Assembly (NCBI GenBank): GCA_964492245.1
Contig: CAZBJJ010000041.1
Location: 1 to 19,252 of the forward strand
Direction of reading: 5' to 3'
DNA from: CAZBJJ01 sp964492245
GTDB taxonomy: Bacteria; Spirochaetota; Spirochaetia; Treponematales; Breznakiellaceae
DNA length: 19,252 bases
Part shown: piece by piece, positions 6,476 to 13,958 of the stretch
Position numbering within the stretch: position 1 is the first letter of the stretch
Layout of the letters: each line of letters begins with the position of its first letter
The notes under the pieces: generated by a model
The model's database searches: none
What the model was told of the DNA's origin: nothing
What the model saw: only the letters and a program-made list of their open reading frames with translations
Made by a program: the position numbers and the translations under genes

Positions 6476-7699
6476 ATGAGCAAATATTGGAACAGGCGCA
6501 CCCGCAATTTGGAGCCCTATGTCCCGGGGGAGCAGCCGCGATTAGGTCCGGGCCAAAGGCTCATTAAATTAAACACCAACGAAAACCCCTATCCTCCTTC
6601 GCCGGGCACTTTAAGGGCCATTGCCGAGGCGGCACAAGCCGATTTGCGCAAATACCCCGATCCTGCCAGCGAGGAATTGCGCCAGGCCCTGGCCCGACAG
6701 TACGGCTGTACCAAGGCCGAGGTCTTTGTGGGTAATGGCTCGGACGAGGTCTTGGCCCTGGCCTTTGGCGCCTTCTTTGCCACCAACGAAGTTGGTGCNN
6801 NNNNNNNNNNNNNNNNNNNNNNNNNNNNNNNNNNNNNNNNNNNNNNNNNNNNNNNNNNNNNNNNNNNNNNNNNNNNNNNNNNNNNNNNNNNNNNNNNNGT
6901 TGGTGCAAAGGCCCTGCTCTTTCCCGACATCACCTATTCCTTTTACCCCGTGTATGCAAACTTTTGGCAAATTCCCTATCAAAAAATACCCCTCGACACA
7001 AAGCTGGCAATTGTGCCTACCGACTACCTGCGCCCCTGTGGCGGAATTATTTTTCCCAACCCCAACGCCCCAACCTCCTTGGCCCTGGACCGCGAAGAAA
7101 TTATAAAAATTCTGCGCTACCAACAGGCCCAGGGAAATGTGGTGGTGGTGGACGAGGCCTATATCGACTTTGGCGGGCAATCGCTTGTGCGCGATATTCA
7201 CGATTTCGATAACCTGCTTGTCGTGCACACCTTTTCCAAAAGCCGCAGCCTTGCCGGCCTGCGAGTGGGCTATGCCCTGGGAAACAGGGAGTTAATTGAT
7301 GGCCTTACCCGCGTAAAGGATTCTTTTAATTCCTACCCGCTAGATAGGCTTGCGCAAACTGGGGCCCTTGCTGCCCTAGAGGACCAGGCCTATTACGACA
7401 GGGTAAATGCCCAGGTTATTGCCAGCCGAAAGCGCTTGGCCAAGAACCTTGCCGATCTGGGCTTTAGCCTTCCCCCGCCCAGTGGGAATTTTATTTTTGC
7501 CCGCCATAAAGACATCGAGGCCGAGGAACTCTTTGTGGCCCTTAGGCAAGAGAACATCCTTGTGCGCCATTTTAAAGCGGAACGCATTGCCAATTATTTG
7601 CGTATTAGCATAGGCCTAGAACAGGAGATGGACGAGCTTGTGGCCTGTTTGCGGCGCATTATACAGGAGAAAATTGATGAAACAGCAAGAGGTAGCTGA
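6476..7699 (+). CDS. hisC: Histidinol-phosphate aminotransferase (interrupted by an N gap)
   Basis: PLP enzyme transferring an amino group from glutamate to imidazole acetol phosphate. Motifs: LNTNENPYPPSP (substrate side), YPDPASEELRQALA, VGNGSDEV, FPNPNAPTS, VVDEAYIDF and HTFSKSRSLAGLRVGYA, with the Schiff-base lysine coded at 7238-7240, then the C-terminal YLRISIG. One hundred N (6799-6898) interrupt the frame. Identical GTTGGTGC flanks show the two sides probably overlap; removing 108 bases keeps the frame and gives 371 residues, a normal HisC length, reading NEVGAKALLFPDITYSFYP. The ATG follows the upstream stop with no gap, so reinitiation or coupling is likely. The 3' end overlaps hisD by 23 nt. 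Confidence 0.93.
   Translation: MSKYWNRRTRNLEPYVPGEQPRLGPGQRLIKLNTNENPYPPSPGTLRAIAEAAQADLRKYPDPASEELRQALARQYGCTKAEVFVGNGSDEVLALAFGAFFATNEVGXXXXXXXXXXXXXXXXXXXXXXXXXXXXXXXXXXVGAKALLFPDITYSFYPVYANFWQIPYQKIPLDTKLAIVPTDYLRPCGGIIFPNPNAPTSLALDREEIIKILRYQQAQGNVVVVDEAYIDFGGQSLVRDIHDFDNLLVVHTFSKSRSLAGLRVGYALGNRELIDGLTRVKDSFNSYPLDRLAQTGALAALEDQAYYDRVNAQVIASRKRLAKNLADLGFSLPPPSGNFIFARHKDIEAEELFVALRQENILVRHFKAERIANYLRISIGLEQEMDELVACLRRIIQEKIDETARGS
6799..6898. other. Assembly gap of exactly 100 N, probably spurious
   Basis: The run of 100 N is the conventional placeholder for a gap of unknown size. GTTGGTGC ends at 6798 on the left and restarts at 6899 on the right, which suggests two contigs overlapping by 8 bases. 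Collapsing the gap restores a continuous HisC. Confidence 0.85.
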
Positions 7700-9023
7700 T
7701 TGGTTAAAAGAGGAGGCGGGTAAAAGAGGGCCAGCTGGTTCCGACAGTGGTGCAAACCTGGACCTAAAAACCGCCGAAGAAACCGAAAAGGTGGTGGCCG
7801 AAATAATTAGGGCCGTGCGCCAAGATGGCGACAGGGCCCTGCGCCACTATGCCGCCCGCTTCGACCGCTCCAACCCCCAGCAGCTGGAGCTGCCAATGGC
7901 CCGGGCCAAGGAGGCCCTGCAGGCCCTGCGCCAAAGCGATACCCCCTTAGTCGAGGCCTTGGAGCTTTCGGCAGAGCATTTAAAGACCTTTGCCCAGCTC
8001 CAGGCCCAGCAGTTTGCCGATTTCAGCTGCGAACTGGCCCCCGGCCTTGTTGCCAGCCAGCGGGTCGTTCCCGTCCAGCGGGCAGCCGTGTATGTGCCCG
8101 CTGGTGCCTACCCCTATGTCTCTTCGGTGCTAATGGGGGCCGTAACCGCCCGGGTTGCCGGCTGTAAGGAAGTGGTTTTGGCCTCGCCCCCCTTAGAGGA
8201 CGGCCAGCCCGACCGGCGCATTCTGGCGGCAGCCGCCATTGCCGGCGTGGACCGGGTCTTTGCAATTGGCGGGGCACAGGCCATTGCCGCCCTGGCCCTG
8301 GGGACTGAGTCTGTGCCCCGCGTGGATGTGGTAGTGGGGCCGGGCAACCGCTTTGTGGCCACCGCTAAGCGACAGCTGTATGGCGAGGTGGGCATAGACT
8401 TGGTGGCCGGCCCCACCGATGTATTGATTATTGCCGACGCCGCGGCCGACCCACAGCTTATAGCCAGGGACCTTTTAGCCCAGGCCGAACACGATGCAGA
8501 TGCGCGCGCCCGCCTTTTAGTGCCAAACGAAGAGCTGGCCAAGGCCGTCCTTGTGGCCATCGAAGCCGAGCTCGCAAGCCTTGCCACAGCCAAAGTGGCG
8601 CGCGCCTCCCTGGCAGCTGGCGGCCTCATACTGCGCTACCAAAATATTGAACAGGCAATCGAGGCCGCCAACCGCATTGCCCCCGAGCACTTAGAACTCC
8701 ATGTGCAGGACAGCAGGGCCTGGCAAGAGGGCCTGGTTAACTATGGCTCTCTGTTTATAGGCTCACAAAGTGCCGAGGTCATTGGCGATTACTGTGGTGG
8801 CATAAACCACACCCTGCCCACCTCGGGAAACGCCCGCTTTACTGGGGGGCTTTCGGTGCGGCATTTTTTAAAAACCCTCACCGCCTTGGAGTGCAGCGAC
8901 GGGGCCGGTTACCGGGCCGCCCTGCGGGCGGCCAGCATTATTGGGCGGGCCGAGGCACTGGAGGGCCATGCCAAAAGCGCAGAATACCGCCTTCGCGCAC
9001 TGGAAGACCATCAGCCTAAATAA
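7677..9023 (+). CDS. hisD: Histidinol dehydrogenase
   Basis: Zinc- and NAD-dependent enzyme for the last two steps, histidinol to histidine. The 448 residues match the family's usual length of about 430. Zinc and catalytic residues are in place: Gln269 and His272 (LLAQAEHDADA), Glu337 and His338 (RIAPEHLEL), Asp371 (GDYCGGINHTLPTSG) and His431 (EGHAKSAEYR); the NAD region AIGGAQAIAALALGT and VVVGPGN are clear. The ATG at 7677 is chosen for AGGAG at 7665-7669; the longer in-frame opening at 7638 lies deep in hisC with no ribosome site. It overlaps hisC by 23 nt. The first 30 residues include a polar loop (GKRGPAGSDSGAN) before the canonical fold. Confidence 0.95.
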   Translation: MKQQEVADWLKEEAGKRGPAGSDSGANLDLKTAEETEKVVAEIIRAVRQDGDRALRHYAARFDRSNPQQLELPMARAKEALQALRQSDTPLVEALELSAEHLKTFAQLQAQQFADFSCELAPGLVASQRVVPVQRAAVYVPAGAYPYVSSVLMGAVTARVAGCKEVVLASPPLEDGQPDRRILAAAAIAGVDRVFAIGGAQAIAALALGTESVPRVDVVVGPGNRFVATAKRQLYGEVGIDLVAGPTDVLIIADAAADPQLIARDLLAQAEHDADARARLLVPNEELAKAVLVAIEAELASLATAKVARASLAAGGLILRYQNIEQAIEAANRIAPEHLELHVQDSRAWQEGLVNYGSLFIGSQSAEVIGDYCGGINHTLPTSGNARFTGGLSVRHFLKTLTALECSDGAGYRAALRAASIIGRAEALEGHAKSAEYRLRALEDHQPK

Positions 9024-9039
9024 AAGAAAGGAAATAAGC

Positions 9040-10086
9040 ATGATACGAACTAATAACCTGCGCATTGCCCAGGAATTGCCCTTAATTTCACCTACCGAAC
9101 TTGCGCAAGAACTGCCCATGACCGAACAGGCCGCCGGCACCGTGTACCGGGCCCGGCAGGAAATTGCCGGTATTTTAAAGAAAAAGGATCGTCGGGTTCT
9201 GGCCCTTGTGGGACCCTGCTCAATTCACGATATAGAGGCAGCAATAGACTATGCGACGCGACTTTCCCAGCTGGCCCTAAAATATCGCGACCGGCTCTGC
9301 ATTGTTATGCGGGTATATTTCGAAAAGCCCCGTACCGCCCTGGGCTGGCGCGGCCTCATTGTGGATCCCCATATGGACGATTCTTACAACATACCCCACG
9401 GCATTCGCCTGGCCAGGGACCTACTAATTCGCATAAATGCTATGGGCCTTCCGGCTGGCTCGGAAATGCTGGATCCCGTTATCCCTCAATATATTGGCGA
9501 ATTGCTCTCGCTGGCCTCGGTGGGGGCGCGGACGACAGAAAGCCAGACCCATCGCGAAATGGCCTCGGGCCTATCCATGCCGGTGGGCTTTAAAAATGCA
9601 ACTGATGGCGATGTGCAAATTGCGGTAAACGCCATTGTCTCTGCGGCAAACCCCCATTCCTTTGTGGGTATCGACCGCGATGGCAAGACCATTGTTATGC
9701 GCACAACGGGGAATCCCGACGCCCATTTAATTCTGCGCGGCGGCAAGTCTGGTCCCAATTTTAGCCGCGACAATGTAGATGCGGCCAGGGAGGCCTTGGA
9801 AAAAGTGGGTATCCCGCCATCAATTGTCGTGGATTGCTCCCATGGCAATTCCGAAAAAATACCGGAAAGACAGGTCGAGGTGGTCCGCGATATTTTAACT
9901 CAGCGCGAACAGGCTCCCTCGCCCTTGGTGGGCTTTATGCTGGAAAGCAACCTCGAGTCGGGCTGTCAGGCGCCAAAGCCTCGGGGGCAGGGCTTAAAAT
10001 ATGGGGTATCGGTTACCGATCCCTGCATCAATTGGCCAGAGACCGCCGAAATTCTAAACGAGGTATATCGACGAAATCCGCTTTAG
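9040..10086 (+). CDS. 3-deoxy-7-phosphoheptulonate (DAHP) synthase, type I AroFGH class
   Basis: First step of the shikimate pathway: PEP plus erythrose-4-phosphate to DAHP. The 348 residues align end to end with E. coli AroG-type enzymes. Metal ligands are Cys60 (LVGPCSIHD), His268 (DCSHGNS), Glu302 (GFMLESNLESG) and Asp327 (VTDPCINWP); RVYFEKPRT, VGARTTESQ and the SGLSMPVGFKN region are present (Ala187 replaces the usual Gly of FKNGTDG). The N-terminal segment and Pro149 loop used for feedback inhibition in this class are kept, so allosteric control is likely; which amino acid inhibits it cannot be read reliably. The ATG at 9040 has AAAGGAAAT upstream and begins 16 nt after hisD, so it is co-transcribed with the his genes. 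This fits the His/Tyr/Phe codons of the leader peptide. Confidence 0.93.
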   Translation: MIRTNNLRIAQELPLISPTELAQELPMTEQAAGTVYRARQEIAGILKKKDRRVLALVGPCSIHDIEAAIDYATRLSQLALKYRDRLCIVMRVYFEKPRTALGWRGLIVDPHMDDSYNIPHGIRLARDLLIRINAMGLPAGSEMLDPVIPQYIGELLSLASVGARTTESQTHREMASGLSMPVGFKNATDGDVQIAVNAIVSAANPHSFVGIDRDGKTIVMRTTGNPDAHLILRGGKSGPNFSRDNVDAAREALEKVGIPPSIVVDCSHGNSEKIPERQVEVVRDILTQREQAPSPLVGFMLESNLESGCQAPKPRGQGLKYGVSVTDPCINWPETAEILNEVYRRNPL

Positions 10087-10102
10087 ACTTTCTTTGCTTG
10101 CA

Positions 10103-10140
10103 ATTCCTCGCATCATATTGCATGGTATACATGGAGGAAT
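10103..10140 (+). promoter_or_regulatory. Hairpin that would sequester the dctP ribosome-binding site
   Basis: ATTCCTC (10103-10109) is the exact complement of GAGGAAT (10134-10140), which contains most of the dctP Shine-Dalgarno. After a one-base bulge the stem continues with CAT/ATG (10111-10113 with 10131-10133). The fold would hide the ribosome-binding site and suggests control of dctP translation separate from the his-aro genes. Prediction by eye only. Confidence 0.45.
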
Positions 10141-10142
10141 AT

Positions 10143-11138
10143 ATGAAAAGGAGTTTAAAAAAATTTGGCCTTTTTATTTTTTTGATGGCCTGCATCTCTG
10201 CCACCCAGCTCTGGGCGGCACCGCTCACTATAAAAATTGGCAGTATTGCCCCTGCATCCAGCCCCTGGGGCCAGGCCCTCGACGACTTGGCCCTTGAATG
10301 GCAGCGCATTACCGATGGCAATGTGCGGCTTTTAGTCTACCACAATGGGGTGGCCGGGACCGAGCAAGATGTACTGGCCAAAATTCGTATGAATCAGCTA
10401 CAGGGGGGCATTTTTACCTCCAGTGGGCTTTCGGTTCTTTCGCCAGAGGTTCTTACCCTAAGTATTCCCATGCTTATTTCTAGCGACGAAGAACTAGACC
10501 TTGCGCTGGCTGCGACCCGCCAATTGATGGAAGATCGCATTAATGCAAAGGGCTTTACGGTCCTGTCCTGGAGCAAGGTGGGCTGGTTAAAAATATTTTC
10601 AAATAGGGCAGCGGCCTCGCCGGGCGATGTAAAAAGGCTTAAACTTTCTGGCGGCGTAGATAACGAGACGCTCTCCGGGGCTTTTAGAGATTTGGGCTTT
10701 CAGTTGGTATCAGTTCCCATAAACGAAGTGATGACCTCGTTAAATGCGGGCATGATAGACGCTTTTTACAGCGCGCCAATGGGGGCGGCCTCGTATCAGT
10801 GGTTTGCCAAGGCCCCGAATATGTTGGACCTGCCCTTAGCCCCCTTTGTGGGTGTCATTGTTCTGGGCAACAATGCCTGGAGGCGCGTGCCTGCCAAATA
10901 TCGGGATGCCCTTATGCAGGCAAGCCATGAGCTTTTAGCAGACCTCGATGCCCGAGCCAAAGAATTGGACGAGTATGCTGTAAATGAAATGGTAAAATAT
11001 GGCTTAAAAATTGTTACTCCCAGCGCGACCGAGGTGGAGGCCTGGAAAAAGGATATGGAGGTTGGCATTCAGAAATCTATTGGCACGGTTTTCCCCGCCG
11101 ATATGTATGGCGCGGTTAAAAAGGCCCTGGGTAAATAA
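10143..11138 (+). CDS. dctP: TRAP transporter substrate-binding protein, DctP family (atypical ligand site)
   Basis: Periplasmic or membrane-attached receptor that delivers a small solute to the dctQM membrane subunit. The signal peptide covers about residues 1-25 (MKRSLKKFGLFIFLMACISA, then TQLWA), with no lipobox. DctP-fold marks include LTIKIGSIAPASSPWGQAL, the YHNGVAGTEQDVLAKI strand-helix and VPINEVMTSLNAGMIDAFYSAP. The segment that normally reads GLKIR, whose Arg grips the substrate carboxylate, is RLKLS here (Ser169), so the ligand may not be a simple carboxylate. ATG 10143 is preferred over ATG 10131 because GGAGG (10133-10137) sits just before it. No terminator separates it from the DAHP synthase, so it may be the distal part of the his-aro transcript. 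Confidence 0.88.
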   Translation: MKRSLKKFGLFIFLMACISATQLWAAPLTIKIGSIAPASSPWGQALDDLALEWQRITDGNVRLLVYHNGVAGTEQDVLAKIRMNQLQGGIFTSSGLSVLSPEVLTLSIPMLISSDEELDLALAATRQLMEDRINAKGFTVLSWSKVGWLKIFSNRAAASPGDVKRLKLSGGVDNETLSGAFRDLGFQLVSVPINEVMTSLNAGMIDAFYSAPMGAASYQWFAKAPNMLDLPLAPFVGVIVLGNNAWRRVPAKYRDALMQASHELLADLDARAKELDEYAVNEMVKYGLKIVTPSATEVEAWKKDMEVGIQKSIGTVFPADMYGAVKKALGK

Positions 11139-11140
11139 TA

Positions 11141-13018
11141 ATGAGTACCGTGGCTCTTGGGGGAAATGTTTTTAAAAAACTTGCCCTCCTGTGGCGGTGG
11201 ATAGAAAACGCTGCCTCTGTTTTTTCGCTCTTGCTTTTGGCAGCTCTTTCCTTTGCCGGTGTTCTTTCGCTATCAGTTTTTAAATTTGCCATTCCCTATT
11301 CTGGCCCGCTCACCAGCCATATAACCCTGTTTTTTGCCTGCTTTGCCGCAATGCTTGCCGGCCGGGAAAACAAACAGTTGAATATTGGCCTGCCCATGCC
11401 CGAAAGGGGTTTTTTTGCTTGGATAAGTGCCGCCCTACTGAGTTTTTTTACGCAGGCAATACTGTGGACCCTTTTTATCAGCTCTCTGTCTATGGTGCTT
11501 TTGTCCTTCGACTATAGCCAAAAAATTGCCTTTCTGCCCCTGTGGCTGTTCACCTTCTTAATTCCCCTTTCTTTTTTAGTGCTGGCAATTCGCAGCAGTT
11601 GGCGCGATTTTCGCAAAAACCCTCTGCCCTCCTTGTTTGCATTTGTGGCAGCCCTTTGGGCTTCGCTCTCGACCTTAGTCAATATATTAAGTCTTTTCTG
11701 GATGGATATTCCGGAGATGGTATGGGTTTTAAGCGATGCCAGCATTGCCTCGCTCGCTACTCTTGCCTGGCCCCTGGCCCTGGCCATTGTCTTTGCCGCC
11801 TTCTGCGGGCTCCCCCTTTTTTTAGTGCTTTCGGGCCTGGCTCTATTGGCCTTTGCCACAACAGGGGGGCCGCTGGAACCAGTGAGCTATCAGTCTTACC
11901 CCATGTTTACCGGCGCCTTTGTGCCAGCCCTGCCACTATTTACCCTTGCCGGTGTGCTCTTGGCCGAATCGCGCTCGGGGCAGCGCTTGGTCGAGCTGGT
12001 AAAATATGCCATTGGCTGGATTCGCGGAGGCCCAGCAGTGGCTGCCGTGGTGGTTTCTGCTTTTTTTACCACCTTTACCGGAGCCAGCGGGGTAACCATC
12101 CTGGCTCTTGGCGGCCTTTTAATGCTCATTTTAAAAGAGAGCAGTTTTAAGGAGGACCGGGCCCTGGGGCTTTTAACCTCCAGCGGGGCAATTGGCATTT
12201 TATTCCCCCCAAGTCTGGCAATAATTGTCTATGGCTCTATTTCGCAGGTGAACATAATGCATCTTTTTTTGGGGGGCATACTCCCCGGCCTGCTTTTAGT
12301 CCTGTCTATGGCCATTGCCGGTATTTTTATGCACCGAGGCCACGAAAAAATGCCTTTTCAGCCCCGCAAGACCCTTTTTGCGCTCAAAGAGGCCCTAGGC
12401 GAAATATTCTTACCTGTTTTTGTCATCGCGGGCTATTTTTCTGGCTTTTTCACCCTAGTGCAGACAGGGGCATTTACCGTCGTCTATGTCTTTGTGCTAG
12501 TAGTCTTTGTGCGCAAAGATTTTAGCCTGCGACAATTTCCCGCAGCGGTTTTAAAAAGCGTGCCCCTTACCGGTGGGCTTTTAATTATATTGGCATCGGC
12601 ACAGGCGCTAAAAGACTACCTCGTCGATGCCCGCATCCCCATGATTTTAGCCGACTGGACTGCGGCTCACATTGCCTCGCCCTTTTTATTCCTGCTTTTA
12701 CTCAACCTCGCCCTCCTTCTTACTGGCTGCATAATGGACCTTTTCTCGGCCATCCTGGTGGTGGCCCCCCTAGTAATACCCATGGCCTTAAATTATGGCA
12801 TCCACCCCGTGCATCTGGGCATAATTTTTTTAACAAATCTCAGCCTTGGCTTTTTAACACCTCCCATTGGCATGAATCTATTTATCGCCTCCTACACCTT
12901 CGACCGGCCCCTCACAAAAATATATAAATCGGTCTTGCCTTTTTTTCTCATTCAATTGATAGTTTTAGCCTTGGTAACCTGGCTGCCCTGGTTTACCCTG
13001 GCCTTTGTGCCAAAATAA
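11141..13018 (+). CDS. TRAP transporter fused small/large permease subunit (DctQM)
   Basis: Inner-membrane component of a Na+- or H+-driven TRAP uptake system. The 625 residues combine a Q-type small subunit (about 1-155, about four membrane segments, with LTSHITLFFACFAAMLAGRE in the usual Q position), a hydrophobic linker, and an M-type large subunit (about 208-625). M-type marks: VPALPLFTLAGVLLA, FFTTFTGASGVTILALGGL, SSGAIGILFPPSLAIIVYG, GGILPGLLL, and the late LTNLSLGFLTPPIGMNLFIAS. QM fusions occur in many bacteria; from memory, Treponema pallidum has a similar P plus fused QM arrangement. It starts 2 nt after the dctP stop (TAATAATG), so translational coupling is likely; there is no clear Shine-Dalgarno of its own. 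Substrate unknown. Confidence 0.92.
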   Translation: MSTVALGGNVFKKLALLWRWIENAASVFSLLLLAALSFAGVLSLSVFKFAIPYSGPLTSHITLFFACFAAMLAGRENKQLNIGLPMPERGFFAWISAALLSFFTQAILWTLFISSLSMVLLSFDYSQKIAFLPLWLFTFLIPLSFLVLAIRSSWRDFRKNPLPSLFAFVAALWASLSTLVNILSLFWMDIPEMVWVLSDASIASLATLAWPLALAIVFAAFCGLPLFLVLSGLALLAFATTGGPLEPVSYQSYPMFTGAFVPALPLFTLAGVLLAESRSGQRLVELVKYAIGWIRGGPAVAAVVVSAFFTTFTGASGVTILALGGLLMLILKESSFKEDRALGLLTSSGAIGILFPPSLAIIVYGSISQVNIMHLFLGGILPGLLLVLSMAIAGIFMHRGHEKMPFQPRKTLFALKEALGEIFLPVFVIAGYFSGFFTLVQTGAFTVVYVFVLVVFVRKDFSLRQFPAAVLKSVPLTGGLLIILASAQALKDYLVDARIPMILADWTAAHIASPFLFLLLLNLALLLTGCIMDLFSAILVVAPLVIPMALNYGIHPVHLGIIFLTNLSLGFLTPPIGMNLFIASYTFDRPLTKIYKSVLPFFLIQLIVLALVTWLPWFTLAFVPK

Positions 13019-13048
13019 TTTTACTTTAATACTGATAAGGCGGAAACG

Positions 13049-13555
13049 TTGCAGAACATGCAAGATGATATTCATATTTACACTGATGGCGGATGCTCCG
13101 GAAATCCTGGCCCCGGTGGCTGGGCCTTTGTCGTGTTGGAAGTGGGCCAAAAAGCCAGCCTTGTGCACCAGAGCTGGGGCGCAGAGGCCAATACGACCAA
13201 TAATCGCATGGAACTTCTGGCAGTTATCTCTGCCTTTCAATGGTTGGAACACAATATTCCCCGGTCAAAGGCTGGTCCCAGCCCAGACAGTGGGCCCCTG
13301 CGCCAAGTGGTGGTGTTTACCGATTCGCAATATGTCCAAAAGGGCATAAGCCAGTGGATACAGGGTTGGAAACGAAATGGCTGGCGCACGGCCAACAAGA
13401 GCCCTGTTAAAAACAAGGACCTTTGGCTGCGCTTAGACGAGCTGGCCGCTGAATACCAGCCACAGTGGCGCTGGGTCAAGGGCCACGCTGGTAACGAGTA
13501 CAACGAGCTCTGCGATGCAATGACCCAGGAGGCCATTGCATCGCTTTCTAGCTAG
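13049..13555 (+). CDS. rnhA: Ribonuclease HI
   Basis: Endonuclease that cuts the RNA strand of RNA-DNA hybrids (R-loops, replication primers). The four acidic residues are present: Asp13 (YTDGGCSGNPGPGG), Glu55 (NNRMELLAV), Asp92 (FTDSQYV) and Asp156 (ELCDAMTQEA), with His146 (KGHAG) on the flexible loop. The handle region GWKRNGWRTANKSPVKNKDLW is kept. About ten extra residues (PRSKAGPSPDSGPLR) precede the third catalytic strand. Two starts are possible: TTG 13049, 8 nt after AAGG (13037-13040), or ATG 13058, which places the first Asp at residue 10 as in E. coli but lacks a ribosome site; TTG is shown. It could be the last gene of the his-aro-dct transcript, as no terminator precedes it. 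Its stop overlaps that of the convergent next gene. Confidence 0.93.
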   Translation: MQNMQDDIHIYTDGGCSGNPGPGGWAFVVLEVGQKASLVHQSWGAEANTTNNRMELLAVISAFQWLEHNIPRSKAGPSPDSGPLRQVVVFTDSQYVQKGISQWIQGWKRNGWRTANKSPVKNKDLWLRLDELAAEYQPQWRWVKGHAGNEYNELCDAMTQEAIASLSS

Positions 13556-13791
13556 CTCTCGCTCTCTTTATTTTCAAGAGCTTGTTGAATAAGATCTGCC
13601 AGTTTTTTGGCCTCTTCTTCGGTTAAGGTAATGCCCTTGCCCATTTTTTCGTGGTCAGGGGCCCAGTCCCGTACATCATATTTAGGTGGCCTGCCGTTCC
13701 ACGAGACTAAATTGAGCTCCTTTTGCCAGCCGCCACGGCCTTCGCCAAAAACCCCAAAGTGTTGGCTTATCGAAAAATCAATTTCTGCCAT
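13552..13791 (-). CDS. PC4/YdbC-family single-stranded nucleic-acid-binding protein
   Basis: A 79-residue small protein resembling the bacterial PC4 (transcriptional coactivator p15) family, which binds single-stranded DNA as a dimer. Key sequence: LVSWNGRPPKYDVRDWAPDHEKMGKG (about 28-53), then an acidic/basic helix (LTEEEAKKLADLIQQAL) that forms the dimer interface in this family. The ATG at 13791 follows AAGGAG on the minus strand (13798-13803). Stop codons of this gene and rnhA overlap within CTAG (13552-13555), and no terminator lies between the two genes, so each transcript probably runs into the other's antisense strand. The promoter should lie in 13800-13880, but no candidate is convincing. 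Confidence 0.87.
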   Translation of the reverse strand: MAEIDFSISQHFGVFGEGRGGWQKELNLVSWNGRPPKYDVRDWAPDHEKMGKGITLTEEEAKKLADLIQQALENKESES

Positions 13792-13835
13792 AAAAATCTC
13801 CTTGCCAATAAAATATATGGATATAATACACCATC

Positions 13836-13850
13836 CATACTATAAGTATG
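13836..13850. promoter_or_regulatory. Inverted repeat, possible operator
   Basis: CATACT-ATA-AGTATG is a perfect 6-bp inverted repeat with a 3-bp centre, in the divergent gap between the PC4-family gene and the lipoprotein gene. It could be an operator for the minus-strand gene. No regulator gene is adjacent. Confidence 0.3.
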
Positions 13851-13881
13851 CCAAAAACGTAGCGGAAATTTGATTTTTGTC

Positions 13882-13910
13882 TTGTTTTACTGTCTTTTCC
13901 GATATATCAT
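13882..13910 (+). promoter_or_regulatory. Promoter of the lipoprotein-LysM gene pair
   Basis: TTGTTT (13882-13887), 17 bp, TATCAT (13905-13910). The start is expected near 13917. The 5' end of the transcript could form a TGGGCA/TGCCCA hairpin (13919-13924 with 13942-13947) just before the CAGGAG ribosome site, possibly stabilising the mRNA. Confidence 0.65.
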
Positions 13911-13958
13911 AGTTAAAATGGGCAGTGGAATTGAAAAACTTTGCCCACAGGAGTGTAT

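Noticed and set aside
5332..6507. Long minus-strand open frames opposite the hisA-I-E fusion
   Set aside because: They mirror codon bias of the real gene on the other strand and show no recognisable protein features.
8941..9039. Upstream extension of the DAHP synthase
   Set aside because: It lies inside hisD in another frame. ATG 9040 has a ribosome site and gives the normal AroG-type N-terminus.
11542..12150. 202-codon plus-strand frame inside dctQM
   Set aside because: It is a frame-shifted shadow of the membrane-domain sequence; the product is rich in Cys, Arg and Gly and lacks motifs.
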